Shown piece after piece: positions 1 through 11,562 of a DNA stretch of 64,000 bases. The translations under genes were made by a program, and so were the position numbers. The stretch is taken from the NCBI GenBank assembly GCA_001972305.1, contig BDDD01006322.1, positions 67,007-131,006 of the forward strand, read 5' to 3'. The notes beneath the pieces are model-generated. The model worked only from the letters and a program-made list of their open reading frames with translations, made no database searches and had not been told where the DNA came from. Positions within the stretch are counted from its first letter, which is position 1, and every line of letters begins with the position of its first letter. This DNA is from Cephalotus follicularis (lineage: Eukaryota > Streptophyta > Magnoliopsida > Oxalidales > Cephalotaceae).

Positions 1-638
1 GTGGGGAGTACTATCTCGGGACGGAGAGGCAGAGGAGTACTTGACCCTATGAATTGATTGTCCTCATGGATGGTCATGGACTACTTTTATGGAGTGCCTG
101 CAGGCCTATGGCCTTTGATGTGTTTAGGGCTAGACAAGTATACCATTGCTTAGGGACGGTTGGTATACTGATGCTGTCCGTAATTGGCATTCATGCATAT
201 AACATGTCATGCATATATATCTCCTATATCTGTTGCATTCATATCATATAGCATAGCGTATACATCAATTGGTTACTGACCCATTCTCACAATGGGTCAG
301 GTAGAAATGAAGTACCGAAGTGATCAGGCGGACCGGATTGCAGCACAGGATTTTGTGTAGATGTACAGTTTCTATTATCTACCTTGTATTTATAAATTTA
401 GATGTATATGAGACATTTGTATTTTAGCTTTTGACCTTCCAGCTTGTGAAAGCGCTTAAGATATATATATTGATGTTATGGATATGGTTGGGCTTGTCTT
501 TGAATATTGATGTTTATCTTTCGCATGCATATGGTATTTAAAGTTTTAAATTTGTAGTGTATCTTGGTGTATGATGGTACGTATGTGATGGATGGCATGG
601 ATGTACCTGCCACGTATTGAGCCTTGGGGTGCATGACA
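1..638 (+). mobile_element. Right end of a gypsy-type LTR inserted in copia element A
   Basis: This AT-rich stretch has no supported gene. It resembles the last part of the other plus-strand gypsy LTRs in the window: a run of ATG- and TAT-rich sequence closing with a GGGGTG...ACA end at about 638. Directly after it, copia integrase homology begins without a leader. I infer the right-hand end of an LTR element whose other end and target duplication lie outside the window. It could also be unrelated sequence left by a deletion. Confidence 0.45.
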
Positions 639-1180
639 TTGGGCCTAGTGCACATAGATGTTTGTGGCCCAATGCTTGTTCAAGCAAGATGTGGTTATTC
701 CCACTTCAGAATCTTTACTGATGATATTTCACGGTATGGGTACTTGTACTTGATGAAGCACAAGTCTGAGGCCTTTGAAAGGTTCAAAGAATTAAGAATC
801 AAAGTTGAGAAACAAACTGGAAAGAGTATTAAAACTCTACGATCAGATTGTGGAGGCGAATATCTTTCCACCTAGTTTCTAGGTTATCTTAGGGGGAATT
901 TGATTTTCTCTCAGTGGACTCCTCCAGGAACACCACAACATAATGGTGTATCCAAAAGGAGAAATCGTACCTTAATAGATATGGTGCGAAGCATGATGAG
1001 CCATGCAGATCTATCACTATCTTTATGGGGACTTGCCGTAGAAACTGCACTCCATTTGTTGAATAGGATACCAACAAAATCTACACCCAGTAAGTCATAT
1101 GAGATATGGTTTGGGAAGAAACCTCAACTTAATTACTTGAGGATCTGTGGTTGCTCAGCTTATGTCAAGCTAGCATAAGT
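639..1180 (+). pseudogene. Element A integrase core remnant
   Basis: The plus-strand translation shows a copia integrase core: HIDVCGPM near the start, then FTDDISRYGYLYL, TLRSDCGGEY, and GTPQHNGVSKRRNRTL followed by the NRIPTK and GCSAYVK parts. In a live element this enzyme inserts element cDNA into the genome. The copy is a broken fossil. The N-terminal zinc-binding part and all upstream genes are absent from the window, because sequence left of 639 is a different element. Confidence 0.85.
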
Positions 1181-2366
1181 AAATAAGTTGGAGGTTAGGT
1201 TAGTAAAATGAAAGTTTCTAGGCTATCACAAGAACTCTATGGGATACTACTTCTACTACTCCCGTGAGAAAAAAATGTTTGTCTCAAAGAATGCCACTTT
1301 CTGAGAGAAAGAGTTTTTATTGCAAGAATTTAGTGGGAATAGTATGGAGCTAGATGAGATTACATATACTCAATAAATAAATGACCAACCCGTTGAGCCT
1401 GTAGCAACAACGGAACCTTTTGACACACAACCTCCTCGAAGGTCTAGTAGAATCCCTAGGAAACCGAACTGGTACTATTGGAGTTTTCTCATAGAGGGAA
1501 CCCAAGAGGTAAATCTTATGGATAAGGATCTAACAAGTTACGTAGAAGCTATATCAGAAATAGATTTAGAGAAATGGCAGGAAGCCATGAAATCTGAAAT
1601 AGACTCAATGTAGTCCAACCAAGTCTGGGACTTGGTAGATGTACCTGAGGAAAGTGTTCCCATAGGATATAAATGGCGCTTCAAGAGAAAGATTAGAGAG
1701 AATGGAAAGGTTAACACCTTCAAAGCAAGGCTAGTAGCCAAAATGCTACAAACAGAGAGAAGGAATCGACTATGAAGAAACCTTATCTCATGTTGTCGTG
1801 CTTAAATCCATATAGGTTTTGCTTGCCATTCCTCCACACCTTGACTATGAGATATGGCAGATGGATGCAAAGACTGCCTTCCTCAATGGACACGTTGTAA
1901 AATAAATCTATATGACCCAACTTGAGGGTTTCATATCCAGTGGTGAGGACCACAAGGTGTGCAAACTCAATTGATAACTTTATTGATTGAAGCAAGGCTT
2001 CAGAAGTTGGAACATCTGTTTTGATGAAAAAGTCAAAAAGTTTGATTTCATCAAAAATGAAGATGAAGCATGTGTGTACAAGAAATTGAGTAGGAGCTGA
2101 GTCGTATTCTTGATTCTTTATGTTGATGTCATACTCATTGGGAATGATGTGGTTATGTTAACTAAAACCAAGAAATGGTTGTCCACAATTTTCTCCATGA
2201 AGGATTTGGGAGAAGCATCCCATATCTTAGGAATCAAGGTTTATAGAGATAGACATAAGAGGATGCTTGGACTGTCTCAATCCTTATACATAGACAAAGT
2301 GCAGAAGAGGTTCAGCATGTAAAATTCCAAGAGAGGCTACCTACCTCTCTGTAATGGGATTAAGCT
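1181..2366 (+). pseudogene. Element A linker and reverse transcriptase remnant
   Basis: After a copia-type linker with typical SRIPRKP-like text, RT homology begins near 1540: EKWQEAMKSEIDSM, then KWRFKRKI and KARLVAK, the NGH block, and LYVDVILIGND where plant copia RTs have their catalytic YVDD, followed by FSMKDLGEASHILGIK. The homology stops at 2366 exactly where the Sirevirus begins and picks up again at 38729. A broken fossil with several breaks. Confidence 0.85.
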
Positions 2367-3595
2367 TGAAATAACTACAAGACGGTGGTGAATTGTAGCA
2401 TGTATAAAGCTATGAACTTTTTCGAATTATAATAACTGTATAAAGCTAAAACAACAATTACGATATAAAAATGACTATAAGTAAAGAGAGAGAGTTTAGA
2501 AATTACAAACATGGTTTTAGAGTGGTTCAGCTAAACTCTTTCCTACGTCCACTTTTTCCAAGACTTCCTTGAGATTCCACTAGTATTCACTCTTGAATAC
2601 AAACTCTGAATTTCTTTATAGGAACAATTCGGTGCATCTTACAACTTTCGTTTTTGAACTCAATAACATACACTTTGGATTCACTCCCCTTTATAATCGA
2701 AGTAATACAAAGTTGTTCGGTGATATAGTATAACCTCTACAAGGTTGGATATTGACTTAATACACTCACTTTACAACAACTCAAGATAAAATAATAACAC
2801 TTGCTGAAGAATATGAAGCACTTGAAAGAAATTTGATGATCAAGTATTGTAGTGTTGATTGTTGTGTGTTGTTGTGTGATTCAGGCCTCCTATTTATAGT
2901 GTTCAGCATGAAGTAGCCATTGGAAAAATTTGGGAGCCGTTGGAGACAATTAAGAAAGTTTGTGCTTTAATTCAACGTTGTAAGAATGAGCAGATTGCAA
3001 TTCGACGCTTACGGTGTCGCTGGTTTCGATCTAAGCCTCAACGCTTAGATGTTACCCTTACGCCTTAATTTGAGTCTCCCCGTTTAAAGCTTCGTCGGTT
3101 TGGAAACTTTAACTTTGAGCTTAGTACAGCGCTGCCGCTTTCAATAAAGCTTCGGTTGTTTGTGCGTTATTCAGTCTTGATTCCTTAACCGTTGAAGCCT
3201 TGTGTACCTTGTCATCGCTTTTCATAAAACTTTGACGGTTTCCTTTAAGTGTTGTCGCTTCAATTGTTTGAGCAACTTCGTGAATTCACTGTGTCAAAGG
3301 GCTGGCATGGCGTTCTTAACAGTTGACGCTTTTTGGCTCTAAGCGCTGATAGTGTTGAGCTTATCGTCACCGCTTGAGACATATTAACTTAAACCAACTT
3401 GCTTAACTACTGACACTTTATATTTGCCCTTCGATGGTTTGTGTCTAAGCACTGATGATTACATTGTAACTATCGACGATTTACCCTGTTTTGCTAGAAA
3501 TTTACCTTTGTCTCTAACAACTTGCACATAAAGTGAAAACGATTAGATGCAGATATGTTATCATCAAAATTAGGATTGAGACAAAAATATCAACA
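2367..3595 (-). mobile_element. Sirevirus 3' LTR (element on minus strand)
   Basis: The block is 1,229 bp, TGAAATAAC...CAACA on the plus strand, and matches 37751-38723 over most of its length. In the element's own direction it opens TGTTGATATT. A TATA-like box lies at 2891-2899, and a block of CGCTT/GTCG-type short motifs fills about 2970-3490. The outer edge is bounded by the AAGCT target duplication and the inner edge by the purine tract. Confidence 0.92.
2891..2899 (-). promoter_or_regulatory. LTR TATA-like box
   Basis: The minus strand reads CTATAAATA here, and the same box is conserved in the partner LTR at 38037-38045. Its position inside the LTR fits the core promoter of the element. 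Function is inferred from motif and conservation only. Confidence 0.5.
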
Positions 3596-3609
3596 ATCTC
3601 CCCCTTTTT
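3596..3609 (-). promoter_or_regulatory. Sirevirus polypurine tract
   Basis: On the minus strand AAAAAGGGGGAGAT abuts the first TG of the 3' LTR. It is the usual plus-strand DNA primer in reverse transcription and is nearly invariant in Sireviruses. The next bases, GTCATCATC, are also typical of the group. Confidence 0.9.
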
Positions 3610-4021
3610 GATGATGACAAAAAATTTGCTACATCTGAGCACAAAAGCATAAGTTGAGATATAGAGCATAATTTAAGATATAGTGTCAAATAAGAATAGG
3701 AAATACTCTCTACTCTCCCCGTTAGCCTTTGCTAACAACATATATAATTTCTATGAAATCAAATAATAGTAAGAGATACCCATCAAATAATAGTAAAAGA
3801 TAACCCCTTTGCTCCCGCTCAACTTGTGCATAACATATTCTTCCCCCTTTTTGTGTAGCAACAAAAAGTTGAGTAGAACAAATTCATTTAAAACACCAAT
3901 TGACTTAACCATTAATCATTACACATAAAATGAACTTTAACAAAGTGTTTTGAAAGTTAGAACAAAATACAAAGGCAATACAAAGATTAATAAAATGATG
4001 AATGATGTACAATGAATATGA
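3610..4021 (-). other. Sirevirus 3' untranslated stretch
   Basis: AT-rich spacer between the third ORF and the purine tract. I see no gene, RNA or repeat of note in it. Confidence 0.6.
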
Positions 4022-5230
4022 TCAATCATCCACCCTATCGACCTCATCATCTCCATCTCCAACATCCTCGATGTCGGTGTCTTCTCGTTCCTCTTGATTT
4101 TCTTCTTCGTTCGCTGCATCTTCTTGGCTAGATGGAGGTGACATATCCTCATCAACAATAATTCCTCTTTCAACAAGCTTCCTTTCTATCCTTCTTTGTC
4201 TTCTCCCAATACCTTGAATAGCTTGAATAATCTTCTCAATTGAATCTTGAGTAAGAATTGTACTATGCACAACTTCAAGAGCTACATCTTCTTGACCTTG
4301 TGTTTCTTCTCCTTCTTCTCTCTCTTCTTCTTCTCCACTTATTCTATCTAAATCCTCGTCTTTGGGAACCATGTCCCAAGTCTCTTATGTTTCTTGAACC
4401 ACATCCTACCTAGAGTTTCCTTTCCCAATTTATAAGTCTTTTGAAGTGCATGGTGCACTTCTTCATCTAGATCAACATCATAATGCATGAGAATCTTAGT
4501 CACTACATTTCCATAAGGGAGTCTTGCATTCTCCCTAGCTTGCATTGCCTTCATATGATTAAAAATAAGCAATGGCACATTTATCCTCCTACCCGTAAAA
4601 TTATGAAACATTGTAAAAGCCTCCATATGAGTCACCTCATCAAATGCACCAGCTTTTGGTAGGATGTGAGTAGCAACCGCTCGATGCAAGAAACGGTAAT
4701 CGAGCCTAAGATCCCTTAAATACATTTTTTCTAGGACTTGTGCATTTTCTCCGAAAAAAACAAATGTACACAATCTTCTTTATTAAATCCTTCTTCTTCA
4801 ACCCAATATCTATGAGACCACCCTCTAGATCCATCACACGGAATGTTCAATATAGAGGCTAGAGTGGAGTAATTCATCATAATATGTTTGTCTTTTACTC
4901 TAGTAGACAAACTAACCGAAATGCTAACAAGAAAATTTGCATAAAACTCTTTCATCAAGTCTGGGTAATGAGGGAGATTGACAGTAAATAGAGGTCCTAA
5001 GTCAAGTGTATTAAGCCAATATACTATTGAAAACCTTCCCTTATGAAAAATTTGAAATCTAGGGTTTTTCCTACAAGAATTTTTCTTTCATAATAAGCTT
5101 CTGGATACCTTATTCCTTGTTGGACAAACTCTTGTGCTCCAACTTCTCCCTCAGCCCTATCTCTTGAAGCCCTTGAACCCCTCCTTGAACTTTCTCCCTC
5201 CACATCATTTGGATGTTTGGTTCTTGCCAT
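4022..5230 (-). pseudogene. Sirevirus third ORF (env-position ORF) remnant
   Basis: Minus-strand coding remnants lie between RNase H and the purine tract, where Sireviruses carry an extra ORF sometimes called env-like. The likely start is MARTKHPNDVEGESSRRG. The middle part (YPEAYYERKI, KEFYANFLVSIS, LASILNIPCDG) looks like the family often named putative plant transposon protein. The C-terminal part has a predicted coiled coil (IQAIQGIGRRQRRIERKL) and a very acidic tail. I see no signal peptide or clear membrane segment, so an envelope role is not supported. Fossil, broken in about three places. Confidence 0.7.
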
Positions 5231-6059
5231 TTGTAGAGAAATCTTGAGAAATGAGATGATGTAATGATATGAGATGGTGTTTATCAAAGATTTTAAAGTG
5301 ATTTTGGACTTAGGTTCTCCTAAAAATCGCAAGAGAAATTTTTTATAATTTTATGGTTTTGTAAACTGATACGACAAACAGCGCTTTAAACTTATAAGTG
5401 CGACTTAACCGTCGACGCTTGGCATAAAGCATCGTCGCTTAGTGTAAAGCAAGCCCTAAAATGCGTAGTGTTAACCTCTGGCGCTTATTTATTAAGCATC
5501 GGTGCTTAACCCTGTTCCGCAATTTTCTCTTTTGAATGTTTTTGAAAGTTTACTAAAATTTTGATGCATATGATTATAAATTAAGCATGAATGATCACAT
5601 TGTAATAAAAAATTCAAAATATCAACCAAAAACAAACAATCATATAATCAGACAAAATCATTCACTCAATATCACATAATCCTACTTCCATTCTAAATAT
5701 AGTGAAAATTTGTTCATCAAGGGGTTTTGTGAAAATTTCCGTTGTTTGATCTTGTGTCAGTACAAATATCAAAGTGACATCTCCTTTTTCTAAGTGATTT
5801 TTTATAAAATAATACCGTATATCTATATTTTTTTTCTAGAATGATGTACATGATTTTTTCCTAAACATATAGTGCTAGTATTATCACATTTTATAGGAAC
5901 ATTATTAAACTTAAAACCATAATTTAAAAGTTGTTGTTTCATCCAAATAACATGAGCACAACAACTTCCAGCTGCAATATACTCAGCTTCTGTAATGGAA
6001 AGTGCTACCGAATTTTATTTTTTACTGAACCAAGATATGAGCATATTGCCTAGAAATTA
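5231..6059 (-). other. Sirevirus spacer between RNase H and third ORF
   Basis: Non-coding spacer. Between about 5375 and 5515 it has several CGCTT/GTCGCTT/GTCGACGCTT motifs like those in the LTRs, here in the interior of the element. The rest is AT-rich with no supported gene. Confidence 0.5.
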
Positions 6060-7076
6060 GCAAGTGCCACTAGTGCTTTTACTATCTACCTTTTATCCAC
6101 TAAAATCAGCATGCAAATATGTATGTAAGTCAAAAGTTGAATTTCGGGGATACCAAAGTCCTAAGATAGGTGTATAGACTAAATACATAAAAATTCGTTT
6201 CACAGAATGCAAATGAGATTCTTTTGTACATGCTTGAAAATGTGCACAAAGACACACACTAAACAATATATCATGTCTACTAGCAGTAAGATAAAATAAT
6301 GAACCAATCATACTTCCATAAAATTTTCGTTCAACGATTTTACCTTGCTCATCTTTATCTAACCTTGTAGTTGTGCTCATAGAGGTTTACTTTTCTTTAC
6401 ATTTTTCATCCGAAACCTTTTGAGTAGATCTTTGACGTACTTGGACTGGTTGATGAAAATGCCATCCTTTAGTTGTTTGACCTGAAGTCTAAGGAAGAAA
6501 TTGAGTTCTCCCATCATGCTCATTTCAAACTCATCTTGTATAATCTTAGCAAAATCCTTTTACAAACTTTCATTAGTAGAACCAAAGATCATATCATCGA
6601 CATATATCTGTACAGTAAGTATGTCTTTATTCAGTGTTTTTGTTGAAAGTGTTTTATAAATGGATCATCTTTTAAAATCATTTTCAAGTAGAAAACCACT
6701 CAATTTTTCATACCAAGCTCTAGGATCTTGTTTTAATCCATATAAAGCTTTTGTAAGTTTAAAAACATTGTTTGGAAATTGTGGATCTTCAAAACCAGGA
6801 GATTGTTCCACATACACTTCCTTCTTTGTTAACCCATTTAAAAATGCACTTTTAACATCCATTTGAAAGAGTGTAAAATCTTTAAATGATGTATATGCAA
6901 GTAAAATACGAATAGATTCTAATCTAGCTACGAGTGCATACGATTCATGAAAATAAATTCCCTCATCTTGGGAATATCCCTTAGCTACTAATCTAGCTTT
7001 GTTTCTAACAATTACTCATTGATCATCCATTTTATTAGGAAATACCCGTTTAGTACCCATTATGTGATGATCATTA
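6060..7076 (-). pseudogene. Sirevirus RT and RNase H remnant
   Basis: Minus-strand copia RT text is clear: [32 protein letters not shown] and [16 protein letters not shown], with the RT-RNase H connection after it (GSMIGSLFYLTASRHDI and LHADFSG). The block breaks off at 7076, where a solo LTR is inserted, and its N-terminal side continues at 8701. Fossil; several breaks. Confidence 0.88.
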
Positions 7077-8695
7077 TGTCACACCCCGCCTTTCCACAAC
7101 ATAAAAGTGGTAAAGCAATCAACCGATAAATCCGGCTTATGCAAATTTACCATAAATTTAAAACTTTCTGTATCCAACAATCACTTGCGGAAGCATACGA
7201 ATATAAGCCGAAATAAAACACATCACGCATCCCATACTACGTGATGCCCACAAATACAAACATAACTGTTGATTGCCCAAAACGGAGCGTGAAATAATAC
7301 AAGATAACAATTATCCAATGTTACAAAACCAAATAACACGATAAATGTTCGTCAATCCAAAATAAGAGAAAATAACAAGTCTTCTCTTTAAATCTCCGTG
7401 CATGCTCCATGTAAGGACCACTCCATCAATCTGTTACAGTAGGGGTTAGCCTTTGTCCTCACTCGGCTAAGTGAATAAATCCATAAAATAAAGTTTAAGT
7501 CGTAAGATAAAGAGTATCATGGATGAATGCATGACGACATGTAAACTTTACAGTAAAATACCTCCGTGTGCATATATAAAAATATGAGAAAAGCAGTCGA
7601 CGTCTTCTAGAAAGACGTCGATGTCTTTTACCACACAGAACGGGGTTTTCACGGTTTCAACATACCAAGCCAATCTTTTACACAATAGAATCACGTATTC
7701 ATGTAATCATACATGCAAGTTTAACTCAGTGTATCACAGTAACATTTCAACAAGTCCAGAAGCTCAATCCATTCAATAACATGCAATTCATCATGTTAAA
7801 CATTAGCTTTAGAACTCAAAATGCACATATGAATTCATCACTTTCCCCTACCTTTGATTTCAAGTTAGAAATCGGAAGTCCACCCCTTTTTGTACTCCAA
7901 CAGGTCACTTGAATCCACAGGTACGCTTTGGCAACTCCTGGTTCGTCCTGGCAGTGGTGTGCAAGCTCCAAGCTCCAACAATGGCACACACACACACTTT
8001 TTCTCTTTCTCTCTTCTCTCTTTCCTTCTGGTGTTATAAACGAGAGAGAGAGGTGAGGAGGGTTGGTATTAAGCAGATAGCTTCCTCCTGCCCTTTTCCT
8101 TTTCTCTTCCAACAACCTCTCCCGAAATCTCTCCCACTATCTCTCTTTCTGCAATTCTTTTTCATTTTCTTTCTTTCCTTTTGCAGGTGGCATATGGCAG
8201 GTGAGGATTCCTCTGCATGTTCCATGTGAGGACATGTTCTGGGCATCCCTGGCAATACACAGACATGCACAACACGTTGAATCGCACCAAAAAAGGCATT
8301 AGGTAGCCTTTAAACAATTCCCCCTTGCATGATGTTCTGTTGACGAAGAACATGCTGTCCATTCGCACAAAAGGCGTCGACGTCTTCCCTTAGACGTCGA
8401 TGTCTTTTCAAGTTGGTAAGAAGGTGTCGAGGCTTCCTCCCCGAGTCGACGTGCATGCCCATGCATTCACGTGTGCCCTGGCTCACAAAGGAGTCGACGT
8501 CTTTCCAAAAGACGTCGATGTCTTTTGGCCAAAACAGAGACGTTTCAAGCTTTGCATACACATTCCAATACCATGACCATAAATAGGGTTTTAAGCATAC
8601 CTTTGAGTCCAAAACTCAACATTCTCATAAATTCAAGTTTAATGTTTACATCATAAATCCAAAATATTACATCCAAGAAAATACCGGGCGTTACA
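7077..8695 (-). mobile_element. Solo gypsy LTR in Sirevirus pol
   Basis: A single 1,619-bp LTR begins TGTCACACCCCG and ends GGGCGTTACA on the plus strand, flanked by CATTA at 7072-7076 and 8696-8700. Read on the minus strand it starts TGTAACGCCCGG, the usual chromovirus LTR start. No internal region is present, so it is a solo LTR left by recombination between two LTRs. It shares phrases with the fragment at 13737-15215. Phased GTCGAC motifs occur near 7595-7622 and 8375-8520. Confidence 0.92.
7595..8520. repeat. GTCGACGTCTTT motif clusters in solo LTR
   Basis: GTCGACGTCTT and its near mirror GACGTCGATGTC occur in pairs. TCGA cores lie at about 7597 and 7618, 8377 and 8397, 8427 and 8446, and 8494 and 8515, so within pairs the distance is 19-21 bp. 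This is the same pitch as the arrays in other LTR families of this window. Confidence 0.75.
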
Positions 8696-8700
8696 CATTA

Positions 8701-9951
8701 AGCCTAGGTACTAGATTCCAAACTTTATTGTGTTCAAATTGATTTAATTCATCTTACATAGTAATAATCCAATTTTCATCTTTCTCGGCCTCTTTTATAT
8801 TTTTAGGCTCTCTTTGTGAAAGAAATGCAATATAATTATGATTAATACTAGACCTAGTAATTACACCTTGTCTAGGATTACCTATAATTGCCTCATAAGG
8901 ATGCCCTTTAACTACTTTGAAAGTCTTGTCATGAAGAGCTTCTTGGTAGCTTTCTTGAGGGGTTACTCCTTGTGTAGGCTCCTCATTTTTCTTGTCACCT
9001 TTGTTTTCTTCAAGGCTTGGCTCCTCAATGATATTTTCAATGAATTCTATATCATCAACATCAATTACTTCTTTTAAAAATATAGGGTTAGATCCATCAA
9101 ATACAACGTGCATTGATTCTTATACAAGCATTGTTCTTTTATTAAAGAATCTATAAGCTCTACTTGCAATAGAATACCCAAGAAAAATACCTTCATCGAC
9201 TTTTGAGTCGAACTTACCAAGATGATCCTTTACAGTATTATGGATGAAGCATTTGCATCCAAAGGTATAGAAGTAACTAATGCTAGGCTTTCTCCTCCTC
9301 CATAATTCATATGGAGTCTTTTTGAGAATTGGCCTTATCGATATTCGTTTAAAAGATAATAAGAGGTATTTATGGCATCGGCCCAAAAATATTTTGATAA
9401 ATGATTCTCATTTAAAATAGTTCTACACATTTCTTGTAATTTTTCCTTTCAACAACCTCATTTGATTGAGGTGTTCTAGGAATAGATAACAATTGAATAA
9501 AACTATTTTCTTTACAAAAATTTTCAAAGAGATGGTTTTCAAATTCTTTACCATGATCACTTCTAATAGTTAAAATAGAAGTGTTTTTTTTCTTTTTGAA
9601 CAACATTACAAAAATGTGAAAATTCTTTCAAACCTTCAATTTTATGGGTAAGAAAAATCGCCAATGTAACCTTGAATAGTCATTAATGATAACCATTGCA
9701 TATGATTTACCACCTAGACTTCTTACATCTATAGGCCCAAATAAATCAATATGTAATAGTTGTAATGGCCTAGTTGTAGAGACAAAATTCTTGCTTTTAA
9801 AAGATGTTCTAGTTTGCTTCCCATGTGGACAAGCATTACAAATTTTATCTTTTCCAAAATTAAATTTAGGAAGCCCTTTAACTAGATCATGTTTTAAAAT
9901 CTTTGAAATAGTTGTCATACTAACATGACCAAGTCTCCTATGCCATAACCA
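8701..9951 (-). pseudogene. Sirevirus integrase, linker and RT start remnant
   Basis: Minus-strand homology runs from the GAG-pre-integrase motif (WLWHRRLGHVSM and CNACPHGKQ) through the integrase core (LLHIDLFGPI, IRSDHGKEFEN, RTPQSNEVVERKN) to the integrase C-terminal part (KTPYELW, GYSIASRAYRFFN), the linker (ITRSSINHN) and the first RT residues. It is bounded by insertion B at 9957 and the solo LTR at 8695. Fossil; several breaks. Confidence 0.88.
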
Positions 9952-9956
9952 ACTAT

Positions 9957-11562
9957 TAACAAGACCCGTTCCCAAAACACTGGGGGACACGAGCTCTGCC
10001 GGGGATGGCACACCTGCCAACAACCCTCCAAACCAAACCCTCAAACAAAAGGGCCGAGCAAATACCTCCAGGCGTCTAAAAAGCTAAAGCCCGACCAAAA
10101 ACGCCAGGGTAGAGGACCATCCGATACAACGAAGTGTCCAAGGAGAGGGCTGAGGACTCAGAAGAAGCTACTGGGAGACCAAAACTCACCATTTCACTTA
10201 AGTCTGGGGAACCCCACATGTGCCCCGCACGTGCTCAGCAAAACACCCACGTCTAATAAAAGCCCAGGGAGCCAAACACTACAACACTTCACCTTGGCAA
10301 CAAACTCCAAGGCACTTGGGCCTCAACATGAACTAGAAGTCCGCGGATGCCTGAGGAACAAAATGCCCAAGGACACCAGAATATCCTGTGACACACCCAC
10401 GTCAGAGGATGCACCAAGATCAGAGAGCGCACCATCAGTACGAGGACTCACTCAAGTCCGAGGAAAAACAAAAAGTTCCTGAGGACACACCAAGTCCGAG
10501 GATAACCACAAAATATCCGAGGACTCCCCAAGGTCCAGGGATACCAACCAACTTAAGTCCGAGGAGTCACACCAAGGTTCCAGGCTTACCTCTCGTCAGA
10601 GGACTGCCAAATAACCTATTGGTCTGGCTTCTAATTCCTAGGACCGGGGAAATGCTAGGCAATGATCCTGATGGTCTGACTTCCAATCGAGGGAACCTTC
10701 CGAGCACCTAGGTCAAACCTAAGGTCAACAGAGCCCAACCAACACCTCCAAACACAACATATATCCACATCTCACCTCTGGAGTTCGGTAAAAAGGGTCT
10801 ATACAACCTAAAACCGCCAGCATCAATAGGGATAAAAAGAAGCAATCACCATATCATAAAAGATAAATATTGTACACCAATATTCTCCAAAGGTTCATAC
10901 AAGATTTTTTTATAGAGGATTACAACCCAATAACAAAACCCAAAAGTATGCCCCATATGCATGAAGGAAACTAGCCGAGAAGGCCAGGGGAAGAGCTAGC
11001 TCCTCGGTCTACCTCGCAACAAGTCCTTATCTTGGTCAGACGTGGGGAAGACTTCACCTGCTTCCTCAACTGCAAAAAAACAACCTGGGAGGGGATTAGT
11101 CCAAAGAATAGTGAGAGGGGAGAGAAGGCATTCCTCAGCACCAGGGGAGAACAAAGCCCTGAACAACAACGGCTATGCCCCAGCTGGGCTCACAAGTCCA
11201 GCACGGCTCATAACCCAAGCATACTCAACAAGAATCAAAAGACTATTGGAGTATATACTAACAAAAAGATAATAAAATCAATAATGTTGAGAACAATAAG
11301 GAGAAAAAAATAAAGCAACTGCCATGACCAAATATCCCGAGGACCCATATAAAGGATCTAGACTCCAAGGATCAAATTGATCAGAGAAACACTAGTACGT
11401 GTCAGCTTACCCAAACCACCTCGGCCTTTCACCTCGGCCATAATCCATACTTCTGCTGGCGCCAAGTTTCACGGCAGCAATATCTCAACAGTCCCTGACC
11501 GAAGAAGAAGATCATAGGCTTGCAGGGAGTGCACCTCCTGCCATGTATCGATACAGCGAGCC
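9957..11562 (-). mobile_element. Chromovirus B 3' LTR (partial)
   Basis: This block aligns with the high-coordinate LTR from 19759 to about 21390: shared text includes GGGGGACACGAGCTCTGCC near the start and CATGTATCGATACAG just before the break. At 11563 a plus-strand gypsy LTR begins. The remaining ~1 kb of this LTR is not found on the far side, so sequence was lost as well as inserted. Confidence 0.88.
10390..10600. repeat. AGTCCGAGGAC degenerate tandem repeats, B LTR copy 1
   Basis: Short units around AGTCCGAGGAC plus a variable A/C-rich spacer recur several times. The same array in the other LTR of B (20200-20440) is longer, so copies changed number after insertion, probably by replication slippage or unequal exchange. 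Confidence 0.7.

Noticed and set aside
4022-5230. Possible host gene for an acidic coiled-coil protein
   Set aside because: Its place between Sirevirus RNase H and purine tract, strand and plant-transposon-protein text fit the Sirevirus third ORF.
7816-8656. Several overlapping short open frames on both strands
   Set aside because: All fall inside the solo LTR 7077-8695 and show no homology; pyrimidine-rich sequence produces Ser/Phe/Leu-rich shadows.
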